Positions 10,792 through 21,587 of a DNA stretch of 26,987 nucleotides are shown in pieces; the first letter of the stretch is position 1, and each line of letters begins with the position of its first letter. Location: positions 187,589-214,575 of the forward strand of contig NMRA01000673.1 in the NCBI GenBank assembly GCA_002633005.1, in the 5' to 3' direction. Made by a program: the position numbers and the translations under genes. The stretch comes from Phoronis australis (lineage: Eukaryota; Phoronida; Phoronidae). The notes below the pieces were generated by a model. That model worked only from the letters and a program-made list of their open reading frames with translations, did not search any database and was not told where the DNA came from.

Positions 10792-11921
10792 ATAACGGCG
10801 TAATGTACATAATTAAGCTCGTGTTTTTCCGGCGACACTTTCCCCCAACGGCCCCTGATATGTTCTAGGGTAGGGGCTTAACTTCAAAGTATACAGTATG
10901 TCAATATTTACTGTATACCTGACCACACGTAATATGACCCTCATGTTCAAGGCGTTCCATCGAAATTAAAATCCCGGAGTCCAAAACAGATTCACTTTCA
11001 AGATAGGTAACCAGCCCAGAAAAATACGAACCAAGATATTTAGAACACGACCCTGACCTTCAAAACATTTAACCGAGGAACAGAGAGGAAACCTGGACAA
11101 TTTTTCAAGTTTTCTGAGACGATGTCAGTAGTTTCAAAGTTTGAGTTGAAGAGTCTTTAAGTACCTTCCAGTAATTTTCTGCATTTGTTTGTTAAAATGT
11201 GTCAACAATAAACGCGGCTGGTATTATATTGATTTCGTTATTCGATTTTTATCTGTAAATGCAATACTGCTTGTGTGCGGGTGAATTTCAACATAATCTA
11301 TACTAGCAACACGTTGTCACCTCGGTGAATACTTAGTTAATTTCAGATTATTCGATAGTTTTGCAAAAAATAATCTAAAAACGACAAACAAAGCTGTGTG
11401 TATTATTTGGACTTCCAAGTGCCATTATTGATTAATTCTTTAAATGTCTGTACAATTGGAAGCATTTTAGGGTTCGTCGATTCACTTGTTCAGAGTACAT
11501 TTTTTCAAGCACAATCAATTTCCGGATTTTGAAATGGACCTCGACAAATATCCACTCTTAAGTCTATGACCTGCACCGTCACCATTTTCGCCAATCTTGC
11601 CCTCACAATGTGTACTTCAACTTCTTCTAATTAACCAATAAAACAGAATTTGGATTCGGAATTCCTGAAACCAACGCTTTTACGCTCTTCTTGGCGGATT
11701 ATCTCTCTGGAAACTGTGACCGCTGTAGCGAGACTGCCGCCTCTACCTTTCCATGGGTAACTGAGAGATACATCTAAAAACTAAATCTGAAGTGATCCCA
11801 ATACATGTACATACACTGATCAAGAAATACTAGAGAGTCGCCGTGAACATGCACAGGCAACGGATCGTATGGATAGTTTTTTGGTAAGCCGGAATTTGTC
11901 AGACAAATCACTGTCGACGAA

Positions 11922-12167
11922 ATGCCGGCCACAGACAGGGAGATGTTGCACGGCCTCATACTTGCTATTAACAGCGTACCTTTTATTCTTTACTCACGCG
12001 AGCCACTTCTTAAGCATTTCGGTCTCTCGAGGAAGTCGAAAAAGCGATATACCCGCTTTCTTCGCGGCTCCATAGTTCGGACAAGCGGGAACGATGCACC
12101 GCAATATAGCGGCATTCACTCTGCAGACGAACCACAGATGCCGCTGCGTCGTTTTTCACCTTCCTAA
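11922..12167 (+). CDS. Unassigned open frame inside the receptor intron (hypothetical)
   Basis: An 81-codon frame beginning at ATG, more GC-rich and more protein-like in composition than the surrounding intron, with a basic stretch (RKSKKRYTRFLRG). I recognise no family and see no promoter or splice partners for it. It may be a fragment of an old mobile element or chance. Confidence 0.18.
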   Translation: MPATDREMLHGLILAINSVPFILYSREPLLKHFGLSRKSKKRYTRFLRGSIVRTSGNDAPQYSGIHSADEPQMPLRRFSPS

Positions 12168-13199
12168 CCGGTTAACGAGACACCTCTCGGCAAGGTGAGG
12201 TCGACCGTATAAGAGGCGATGTGGATATAGACCAATTAAGACGGTAAAAAGGCTAATTAAATCGGGTGGCATTCTCCTTTAACTGAACTCAACAAACCAG
12301 TCCTGGGTACTTATAGTCTCTTACAGTTTTCTATAAACATAAACTATGCTCTAGAATCTTTTACATGCTAAAACCTTGTAGAATGTTGCCTGCTACACTG
12401 CCGTAAACAAATCATCATCACGGTCCTGGCGTCATCCGTCATGTTAATGAAGTGCTAACTGCTGGTACACAAAAAAGAACAACAGAATAAAAAAGACATA
12501 GAACATGCAAGTCTGTTCCTGACAACCGTTTTTAGTATTGGCACCTGCCAGACAAATGTGTCATCACGTGTGCCCGCGTAACCTCTGAATCACGACCACT
12601 TGTGAGCTCTAAATGGGTGAAATGGGGTATGGATGTCAGGAAAAATGGTCTCTGAAATTCTGATTTAAGGTAATTCTTACGGCTTGAAAGCTTTCGTTTG
12701 AAATGTGTAGAATATGCATTACCGGGCCATTAAAAATAAAATTAGAAACAAAAAAGCATTTCAGTGATTTTGTGAATGTGATTACACACGCAAAAAGTAT
12801 GCATAAACATAACTGTCAATGTGTAAAGTTCCGCAAACTGACTTGAAGCCATTGAGCGACAGTCACTATCGACTCCACAAAAATCCCCCACTTCTCCTGT
12901 CACGTAATCTATGCAACGGAATAATCTGTACCAATTTTATTTGTGCGTTCTTATGTATCACTTCCTCATCCCATATAGTGTTTACTCTCAGAACGCAATC
13001 TACCTGGTTTTGATATTGGAAATACAAAGTCTCACTACAATCATACATGCAAATTTTAAGCTGAATCGGAAGTTTGACCACTGAAGTGTGTTTTTTATTT
13101 CTTTTATTTTCACATGGAATTAATCTTAACTGTTAATATTTGTATTTTCATTATTGTTTGTGTTATCATAGAGACACGTATTTTATAATTTATTCCCAG

Positions 13200-14804
13200 G
13201 GCAACTACATACCCTTGCACTGTGGACCAATGCGCCGTCTTCAATGTGGATCCTGCGTGGAGTTGTACAAGAGCATTTCAAGGCTTATGTTTGTCATTGA
13301 GTCGGAAATCCCGGTAACAGCATGGTCGGAGGTACTTGAATCAATTGAAACGTCAAAGTCTATCTCGTGTGGCATCTCCGCAGAACCAGGAAGTCCTTGG
13401 AAACCCCGCTTTTCCTCACGCGGGTTGGACCCACTTATAAAAGGAAATCTGCGTCGTTGGTTGGAGCTTTTCACTAAATTCATAACTGAAAATGCACCAA
13501 GATATAGCTTAAAAGCCATTTTTAAACTGCAGAATGTAACTACTTTAAATGGCACTGTGTACGGCAATTCTAAGTTTCTTCATGTCCACACTCAAATTAC
13601 GATCAACTCGCACGTGAATCCTATACAAACATTTGCCTACGCAAACACCATATCCAAATCTTTCTTCAGCAATGTGACTACTTTTGATCAACAGTCTGAG
13701 GGAAACATACAATTATATGCTAATAGTACTGAAGGTAAAATTCCATTAGAATCTGTGTTGATGGCATGCCCTCGTATTTACATCAATCTCAGCACAATCA
13801 ATACCTTGAACGCAATAGCTTTAAATAACTCCTGTGAGCCGATGACCTTCAAAAAGTGGTTCAACAAAGTGGATAACTCCACAATTGAAGTTTGCCAAGA
13901 AGAATTCTCCAGAATCACGGATATTGTTGAACAAAGATGTCCGTCGAACGTCCTGTCCTCGAAGCGTACGGCTTCATTGGTTTCTTTTTGGTTGACGATA
14001 GTTTCCATCCTAGGTCTGGTCTTTACTACGCTCGTGTATGTGCTGTTTAAGGAACTGAGGTCTTCTCAAGGAGGGGGCCACGTAATCTTAATATGCACTT
14101 CCCTTTGTCTAGGACAGGCATCTTTTCAGTTTGGCGCCCAGGCAATTGTCCTGAGGCGTCTTTGTATCGCCATGGCAATCAGCACTCATTACCTGTATTT
14201 GTTTTATTTTACATGCTCGACTAATCTCATCCTCTCGGTGGCTAAGGTGACGTGGAGCATAGAATCAATGGTGGCTAACTCAGCGTCCAACAAGAATCAT
14301 CTGTACGTTACCTGTAAGCTAGTTCCGTTGATAGCTTTAGTTCCACTCTTGATAGTCGGTTCATCGTGTGTGCTCAATTTTATTCCCGAATCGCCGTAAA
14401 AAGTAGGATATGGTAGCGAAATTTGTTGGATCGCTGAACCTGCAGTCATTGCTTACTTCTTCGGTGCTCCAATAGGCGTGTTGGTCGGGGTAAATGTCGT
14501 CGTTATTTCGATTATTTTTTGTCGCCTGTTTCGAATCCGCAAGGAAATTCGCAGTCAAGTGGCTCCTCACTGGAGCCTAGTTTTAGTTATCATTCGTCTT
14601 TGCTTATGCGCTGGCGTGACATGGATTAGTGGTTTCATTGCAAACATTGTTGATAGGGAGATCACGTGGCACATTTTTATGGTTCTAAACACTTCACAAG
14701 GTACACTGATCTCCGTCTCTCTTTTGTATCGACAAGATGTTTGTGCCCAGTTTGTAAAGGTAGGGAGACAAATTCGTTTACGCTTTTTAGGCGATGGAAA
14801 TTGA
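13200..14804 (+). pseudogene. Exon 2 of the Methuselah/adhesion-type receptor: ectodomain end and seven-helix domain, interrupted by one stop codon
   Basis: This exon continues the receptor from residue 330. Residues 330-585 complete a glycosylated ectodomain. No GPS autoproteolysis motif precedes helix 1, which fits a Methuselah-like rather than a classical adhesion receptor. Helices lie at about 589-612, 623-646, 650-682, 702-724, 746-772, 789-812 and 817-839. Family marks are GVTWISGF in helix 6, VLNTSQG in helix 7, and the C650 and C738 positions expected to form the loop disulfide. TAA at 14397-14399 (codon 729) ends the frame just after helix 4. The following codons (KVGYGSEICWIAEP and on) stay in the same frame to TGA at 14802-14804, with no other stop, frameshift or loss of motif. 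Read literally, the product is 728 residues lacking helices 5-7 and should not signal. A recent nonsense mutation, a segregating null allele, or a base error would all explain this. Confidence 0.85.
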
Positions 14805-14985
14805 TTAATTTGGCGAACATAATCCTTTAGCAGCATACAGCTGGAGCGAGAATTTGGACTTTATTTTACAAAACAGATATAAAAGGCCCAACAATGTAGA
14901 TCAAATATCAGTTTTTGAGAATATTTCTACGTGTGCATTTTCTAATCCTGTGTCATGAAAAGAACATCCCATGTGGTTCAACTCC

Positions 14986-14991
14986 AATAAA
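14986..14991 (+). promoter_or_regulatory. Likely polyadenylation signal AATAAA
   Basis: Canonical AATAAA about 180 nt after the receptor's terminal TGA, a plausible length for a short 3' untranslated region. Confidence 0.55.
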
Positions 14992-15356
14992 GTATCTCCT
15001 CCTTTTTAATATATTACGACTTTTTATGACGTAAGTGCAGATTATTAATAACTATTTGACAGTCATCTGTTGTATTATGCTGTCGTGTTGTAAATTCAGT
15101 TAATTGTTCTTCGAAATCAAATTTACTATCTGACTCGGGTGCAGGGTGTAGAGACAGCGTCACGGCAATTGAAAACAATTCAAACTGTTTGTATACAGCC
15201 GTATTGATAATTGTGGTGACTTGGGATCGGAGCTAAATGCTTTTGGAGAGATGGTGGAAACCTGCGACAAAGTCGTGCATTTCCGAACCATGCAATGAAA
15301 AACGTAGGCTGCTATAGCCCGCCCGGCCACTTGTGTTTCACTTCCCATAGACCATG
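14992..15356. other. No gene recognised
   Basis: Sequence between the receptor polyadenylation signal and the second foldback mini-element. Nothing identifiable. Confidence 0.5.
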
Positions 15357-15417
15357 GGCGACGCAGCACTAAAAATATAGGAGGCTATAGCGCCTCATCC
15401 TCCAATGGTGCGCCGCC
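15357..15417. mobile_element. G-rich foldback mini-element, copy 2 (inverted relative to 2204-2273)
   Basis: On the minus strand it reads GGCGGCGCACCAT, a shortened G-rich tract, GCGCTATAGCC, TATTTTTAGTG, and ends CTGCGTCGCC. It therefore aligns along its whole length with copy 1 at 2204-2273. The ends remain roughly inverted repeats of each other. The G runs are eroded compared with copy 1. Confidence 0.55.
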
Positions 15418-15499
15418 GTGAGATCTCAGCCATCTTCTTGAACATTCAATTAAATGATATATTGAATACATTCCTTCAAAAGTCTCCCTGCTTGTCACC

Positions 15500-16320
15500 A
15501 GGTCATCCAAGGAGAGATTCCAACGGTAATAGCCCACGATATACCAGATACATTAAACTCTTTGATATTCGTTATGCTCCCATGCACGGGGCCCTCATCA
15601 TAAACTCACAATATATCGGCTATATTAGACTTCTTTTTTATTACTACCAGAGAGTCTAATCAACAAACCACGATATATGGGATAAATTGTGTTCTCTTGT
15701 ATGCCCAGACCAAGGCCATCTATCAGAGATTCTAACAAATAACATATGATATTTCGGATGCATTGATTCATCTATTGGCCACTAGGCTCCCACATGCAAG
15801 AACTCACTTTTACGATTAACTCTCCATATATTGGATACATTTCATATTCTGATCCTTTTACTTACCAATAAGGTCGACTACCCAAGGTTCCACCAGAAAT
15901 TCATGATGAACCGGATACTATGTTTCTCTTATAGGCCGCTAGGTTTGAATATGCAGCACATTATATTTACCCTTAACTCGTGATATATCTGATGCATTTC
16001 ACAATCTGATCACTTTAATTAATATCTAAAGGCTCATGATATATCGGATACATTGATTCCTTTTTGTAACTTTTACACACACAAAGTTTTCCTCTGATGA
16101 AGGTGTTTATAAAATTCCCACGAGGAATGAGATTAATGTGTCGAGATGTTTCCGATAATCGGGAGACGATTAGCGGCTTGTTTCAAAGCCTTGGTAGCCA
16201 ATTTGTCCCTAGAGAGATTCCACCAAAAACTCGTGGTTTATCGGGCATGTTGATTCTCTTAATGTCCGCTATGCTCTTATACATGGATGCAAGAAATTCA
16301 TACTCCATTTATAAGGGTTA
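15500..16320 (+). repeat. Decayed tandem repeat, period near 77 bp
   Basis: A core like CTCATGATATATCGGATACATTGATTC recurs in diverged form (compare GATATTTCGGATGCATTGAT, GATATATCTGATGCATTTC, GGTTTATCGGGCATGTTGAT) at about 15535, 15607, 15668, 15743, 15823, 15900, 15977, 16032 and 16230. Most spacings are 72-80 bp. A second motif set (GAGAGATTCCA before the core, and GGCCGCTAGG followed by ATATGCA or ACATGCA after it) occurs in about every other unit, hinting at a double-length unit of about 155 bp. No coding potential. Confidence 0.7.
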
Positions 16321-19300
16321 AGATACTGTATTTTAGTTCTTGGTGGGTTGTTTTTCCCCACAGTTGAAAAGAAGTTTGCTGATAGGGTAGCTTACACTTC
16401 TCTTTTTGGCAGACTTTGAAAAAAGTTCTTAAAATTTCCTCCATAGTTTTGAAGGTTGTTGGGGAGTTACAGAGCATCATGTGGTTTAAGGTAAGCCGTT
16501 TTAAGATATGTTACAGGTCAAAATATAGTTTGGTTTCCTTTAAAGCGGGCTTTTTTATTATGTAATAGAAAGAAGCAGAAACGTATAAAAGAAGTGTAAA
16601 ATATATTGACATGAATTAAGAATGACGTCAAAAAAGGATGACGTCATAGAAAACTATAGCATCACAACACCTCCCCGCCTTATTGATCGAATCTCTCGGA
16701 CCTTCTCAAGTTGTGTGGCCTATATTCATTTCCCGTTATATGTCGTAGGTTTGAGCGTTTCTTCTTTTCCGATTTTCTCATTTGCATTTCTGTTGCCGTA
16801 GTTGAATTCTCTTCATTCCTTGCTTGTCTGTCATCTGTGTTATATACGCAGGAATGGCCGAAGCTGAAGAGACAAGGGACAACTCATGTCCGTGTTAGAT
16901 ACTACTGTATTAGACGCCGGGTGGCGCTATACATAACAACCTGTATCGGATTCTCCAATTGACAATAATGTGTTATCTCCAGAATCTGTATCTTCTTCAG
17001 AACAAGTGGCACTTGCAGGATTATTTTTCATTCTCTGATTGCGTGACCAACTTAGTTAGAAAGGCAAAATGCATGTATAGCGACTAGGTAAAGTAGGTTG
17101 AAAATTGGCAAATGAGAAGTAACTTAAAGGACGAGTTTTGAGACCATTAAGTGTCGTGACGTGGTGCTAGGGGAATAACACTACAGGGTGCGGACTATGT
17201 GGGACCTTGGGATATGTTATTAGTGCGAAAGTCACGTACTTGCACATTTTTCTGTTTTCATATTTACAAGTTGTCAATGAATACAACTGAACTTTGTTCC
17301 GCGTATATTATGTTAAAATAGTATATATTATTGTTGTTTAGTTTCTGCTATATACGAGCATAGATAGTAGCATGCAAATGCATGTTTAAGAACGATATAC
17401 TGCTAATAAATGACTGTGACGATTTTGTGTTGTTCCTGTGGCCAAGCAATCTCTGCACGTTCCAAGTCACAATATCACACTGTAGAACATCGTTCGTTTC
17501 AGCACGTGTCAGAGTCAAGTCGTTATCTTCTGTCGACTTGTTAGGTTCTCTAAATAAACTTTAGATTTATACTTATGAGATCCCTGCAGTATCTACACCA
17601 CAAACTCTGACAAAATCCTCCTGCCATAATCTGCTTCAAAGCGAGCCGGCCTGCTCACAATTTGCCCCCTGACTTCACCATCAACAACCTTATTTCCGGG
17701 TGAAAACTCTAAATTCCTTTGCAACATTCTCATGTAACCAAGTGCATGCACTGCAAATGTCAGTTTCATTAGGCCGCGTTCCGTAATCCTAACAAACTTG
17801 GGAAAGAACAAGTGCTATCATGCAGCAAAGCAGGGCAATATCTCGCAAAACGTGTAATCTTGCGTTTTGGGAGTTTCTTTTGTCTACGGGGTACGTGACT
17901 GAACTTTATGAAGTGGGCTCCGCGGCCTATGTACATGTATAAGTTTATCTTCCGTTGTCAAAAAAACAATTGCAGGGTGTTTCACATTCCACTTGACAGG
18001 AGAATTGCCGTGCCTGAATAGCGCAGTGTGGACTAGCTGCAATACAGTTGGGTTCCTGTCCGACTTCAGTAAGTGCGCATACATGTACGTTAGAATCAAT
18101 TGAAAACTACGTCGTTCTCTGAAGCAGTTACTCTTCATTGAAAACCGTTTTCCTCACACCTCCCCGCTCAGTGACTTGAATTCCCAACAGTTGCCGAAAG
18201 AACAATCGTTTTACTTACCTCCGTCAAAAAACGATTTACTTCAGTGGAAGATAAGACCGAAAAGCAAAAACTCACTGCGTTCATTACGAATTTTCTTCTC
18301 CGGATTTAAGTACCAAGTCTGACTTCTGGTGTTAGCAAATTTTAGACCTTCAGTCTTCACTTTTCTCGAAACGGGCCTCTGTACACATGTAACTACTGCA
18401 GTCGGCTGGTATAGTGTATCTACCTTGCGGTGGTGTGGATGGTGATGGAGATGGAGGTCACGATCCTCTGCACAGAGAAATGGAATCATCTGACGACGAT
18501 CACAAAGGATTGCAGTCAAATTACTGTGACTTGTATGGAAGCGTATAGGTGCCACAGCACCCACCCATATTTCAGCTTTAATTTTAAATCATTTTAATTG
18601 ATCACCCAGGATATCTTTAATTACATTTCTTTTTCTTTTATGTGTATTTGAAAGCTTTGGTGATTCTTTCATTGATCGCTAATTTGTAGATATTTAATTA
18701 TTTACCTCAGAAAATTGTATGTACTGAGTTGGTGTTTGGTTCATTTCAAATGATGTTTTACCTACAACGCCAGCCAACAGCTTTGTAACTCCTCTTATCA
18801 AATTTCATTTTGATTAACAGAACAGGTGTTAATGTAGCCTTGATGCAAAATTGGAAACTACATGTAAGTCTGATACAATATTATTGTCAATAAAAACTAC
18901 ACTTTTCCTTGAATAAATTAAATTATTTACCTGTGTTCTAGAATTGGCGTTCTTCTGTTATGTTGCTGCTAAATTGTTGTGCAATCTTTTCCGTAGGCTT
19001 TCGACGACACCAATCATTGCATGAACTAATGGCCGATTCTTCAGTCAACTGTTCTTTTTTCAACGATGTTGAGTACATGTCACTGTAAATTATCATAACT
19101 GGTTTCATTTCGTTAAAAGTCTTTGGCATTTTAGTACCAGCAAATCAATTTTCAGAAGAGCTGCATCGTCTACCGGGAGATGACGCAAAGAATTTTAGGA
19201 AATGCTTAGTGTGCGGTTCACGAGCGTATTCTTTTCAAAAATACGGCATACTTTTCTTTGTACAGTTACAAAAGTCGGAGAATTACACAAGAAAACGAAG

Positions 19301-19489
19301 CTAATTGCATTGTTTTTTTTTTTCATTGTAACGGCTTTAAAGGGCAAGTTGAGTGTCGGTTGACTCCCACATTTTGTATGACCCCTCGCCGATCGTTAGT
19401 TTCACATATTGATATAAGCTTAACGACGAGGTGTTGATCAGAACTACCCGGCAGTATGAAGTGCTGGGGTTTACGGAGTTCAACACTCA
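16321..19489. other. No gene recognised; several unassigned open frames
   Basis: More than 3 kb without a recognisable gene. Minus-strand frames at 17593-17811, 17884-18138 and 18938-19129 have protein-like composition. The last starts at an ATG with A at -3, encodes 63 residues and stops a few bases before a donor-like GTAAAT. None matches a family I know and they cannot be joined into a model with confidence. A GTAAGT donor-like site on the minus strand lies near 18215. A T-run occurs at 19313-19323. Confidence 0.4.
16623..16646. promoter_or_regulatory. Pair of perfect CRE-type palindromes
   Basis: TGACGTCA occurs at 16623-16630 and again at 16639-16646, 16 bp apart start to start. This octamer is the full consensus for CREB/ATF dimers in animals. 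No gene start is identified nearby, so a regulatory role is only possible. Confidence 0.35.
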
Positions 19490-20800
19490 ATGGTACCTAG
19501 CTGTATTTTGACGAATGGCTTCATAGCTAGCTCGCTGGCTAAGCATAATGAAATTTTTGATGACCTAGTTCGACACACTCTTGATGGGCATGACGCACAG
19601 TGTGAACGCTGTAGTCAACCAAAGAGTGAGCTTGACGTAACCAGTACCTTTAACGTGGATGAACTAAATGACGCTGTTATCGCACATGAAATATTAAGGG
19701 CCATTGAGAAACTAAAGAATAACCAATCTCCCGGAGAAAACTGTATACCGGCTCAAGTCTACAAGGCCCTAGTAGAAATTCTCCAGAATCGTCTTAATAG
19801 ACTGTAAAGTACCGGGCACTACCCATCCCAATTGACAAAAAGTATCATTGTCGCGCTATACACAAAAAATTAGACAGAGCTAATCCAAATAATTACAGAG
19901 ATCTCCCTTATAGATAGTATCACCTATTCTCTGTTCTCGGGTGGTTGAATGATCGAATAATACTAAATGCATCCTGCAAGAACAGGCAGGCTTTCTGATA
20001 ACAGGCTGTCGGCCGATAGCATTTTTAACCTACAGTATCATCCAGAAATATGTCACAGAACGGTAGGAGCGGGATACTGTTGTGCATTCATTGACTTTAA
20101 CGATGCATTTGACGCCCTTTTAACCAAAGGTTTGAATGAAGAAATGTTTAACATTTTGCGCAACTCGCATAACTGTTCAATCGTGTAATGGTACAGTCAC
20201 GGACCCCGACTTATTTTAACTGTGCAGTTGGTGTCCCGCAAGGATTTTCTTTAAGTCCCTGGCTGTTCTCGGTGTGTGCTTGCACATATTATGTGTCTGA
20301 TACTAGAGAAAGTGTAGGCAGAGGCATACGCGTCTCCCCGGATTGCAGTATAGGTACTCTGTTTTTGATGACGATTTAAAAATTGGTTTTAAATACTGTT
20401 GCTTGTCTACAATTGAAGTTCAATGAACGTGCAAGTTAATTTGGAGAAAACAGGTGTTCTATTTAAGAGCGGAAGCATCCTTTCAAGAACTGAAAGGTAT
20501 TTCTGTGGCAACTAGAAAATAGACATCAAATCGTATTGCAAGTACCAAGGAATCACATTCTTCTGAAAACTTAAATAGACGAGATGCTTTATTGTACTTG
20601 AAAGCCACGCTCGGATAGCAATAAACGGCGGCAATGCTAGTCTGTCAAAATTTAACTGCACTTCCAACACAGTGCATTTTAAGCTCTTTGACTCCGTTAT
20701 TATGCACATATTAACATATGGTGCAGAAATAGGGGGCACTTAAGTGTGCGAATCTATCGAAATGGCTCATAATGATTTCTAGAATACGTTCTGAGATTGA
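19490..20800 (+). pseudogene. Degenerate non-LTR retrotransposon (LINE) reverse transcriptase
   Basis: Fragments in shifting frames follow the order of a LINE ORF2. They are ILRAIEKLKNNQSPG..CIPAQVYK near 19690-19770, then PSQLTKSIIVALYTK with NPNNYRD near 19825-19905. The palm motif follows as CCAFIDFNDAFDAL near 20078-20118, where FIDFxxAFD carries the first catalytic aspartate. After a frame change comes NCAVGVPQGFSLSPWLF near 20217-20267. The thumb-like end comprises LEKTGVLFKSG near 20440, KYQGITFF near 20540-20565, and FKLFDSVIMHILTYGAEIGG near 20680-20735. The catalytic double-aspartate motif is not visible, and stops and frameshifts are frequent, so it is inactive. No endonuclease domain or poly-A tail was found. 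The tail wording recalls invertebrate CR1/Jockey/Nimb-like clades, but the clade is not settled. Confidence 0.85.
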
Positions 20801-20967
20801 CTATTTAAACAGTACACACCATGGATTTTTGCATATTTTGAATTACCGGTGGCCACAGACTAAATGTATGACGTAAAATTTAGCTAAACCCATGTTTATT
20901 TGTGTAATTAGCTCGAAAGTTTGATTGTTCTTTCAATTTTGCCAATTTTCACATTTCCCGCCATGTG

Positions 20968-20983
20968 ACGTCATGGGTTGAAC
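20968..20983 (+). repeat. 16-mer ACGTCATGGGTTGAAC, left copy
   Basis: This 16-mer occurs three times in the window: here, inverted at 21625-21640, and direct at 24785-24800. Here it overlaps a TGACGTCA octamer (20966-20973) and lies 29 bases before the ATG at 21012. Confidence 0.85.
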
Positions 20984-21011
20984 ACAAGAGATCAGTGACT
21001 AGCATCGACCA

Positions 21012-21281
21012 ATGGCGGAGAGCAGGGAATTTGAAAGTGACGACGATTATGAGCAAGAATTGAACGAATACTAAGAAGAAACGTACGGGAATGGTGACCA
21101 GGCTGAGGAAATGGGGTTGCACGACAGCGAGAACAAGATTAGTGTGCTTCCAGCTGCGTACTTTTCTACTTTGAGCCTTACGAACTGGATCCTCCCGCGA
21201 GAGAAGCTGCCTCGGGCTCAGCGAGTCAACCCAGTCATCACAGACGATCCTGAATTAAGAGCTGATGTTTCTGAATGATAA
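21012..21281 (+). pseudogene. Possible N-terminal fragment of a P2X7-C-terminal-domain-like protein
   Basis: The frame from ATG 21012 encodes an acidic start (MAESREFESDDDYEQELNEY), hits TAA at 21072-21074, then continues acidic (EETYGNGDQAEEMG) in the same frame. In a shifted frame near 21167-21200 comes YFEPYELDPPAREA. An acidic leader followed by a Y-x-FEP motif is typical of the short exon preceding the P2X7-type cytoplasmic zinc-binding domain in many expanded invertebrate gene families. The cysteine-rich domain itself is absent, so at best this is a broken first exon. The resemblance is from motif memory and may be wrong. Confidence 0.3.
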
Positions 21282-21291
21282 ATATTGTCCT

Positions 21292-21587
21292 TTATTGAAC
21301 TAGGCCTTCATCGTAACGTCTCCTGTGACTGGAGTCGAAACACGAGTCCTCAAAGTGGGCAGAACACAGAGTGGCCCCGGACCGAATCGCTTGGTTCACG
21401 ATAACGTCTCACTCTCTCGTTCGGCGCACGAAGCGATGCCACTTCTGCGCAACTTTGGTGTCCTTCGCAACACCGAGACGTTCTCCGCCTGGCTGCTGTT
21501 GCTGCAGCCTCCGGAAACACATCTTTTGATCCCTCTACAAACCTTCTCGACGCTAAATGTACTTTGCTTTCTCTTCACTCCATACAC
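21292..21587 (-). pseudogene. THAP-domain relic (antisense, frameshifted)
   Basis: On the minus strand, KRCVSGGCSNS is encoded near 21528-21498, matching the C-x4-C start of a THAP zinc finger. In other frames KVAQKWHRFVRRTRE follows near 21455-21411, then, after an in-frame TGA, SGATLCSAHFEDSCF near 21375-21336. This gives the full C2-C-H order of a THAP domain, including the terminal CSxHF. At least one frameshift and one stop break it. THAP domains bind DNA in transcription regulators and in P-element or Kolobok-type transposases. No transposase catalytic part follows before the stop at 21292-21294. It converges on the P2X7-like fragment only about ten bases away. Host gene copy or transposon origin cannot be separated. 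Confidence 0.7.

Larger units (their letters stand above)
9558..13199 (+). other. Phase-0 intron of the receptor gene
   Basis: The donor GTGAGT at 9558 and the acceptor TTATTCCCAG ending at 13199 both fall on codon boundaries of the same frame, so exons 1 and 2 join without a frame change. The 3642-bp intron holds a large foldback (9634-9990), a strong small hairpin (10755-10791) and one unassigned open frame (11922-12167). The remaining sequence has nothing recognisable. Confidence 0.85.

Noticed and set aside
14397-14480. A mini-intron removing the TAA, using GTAAAA at 14396 as donor
   Set aside because: The donor is weak, no good acceptor with a pyrimidine tract follows, and removal would delete the conserved loop cysteine and the start of helix 5.
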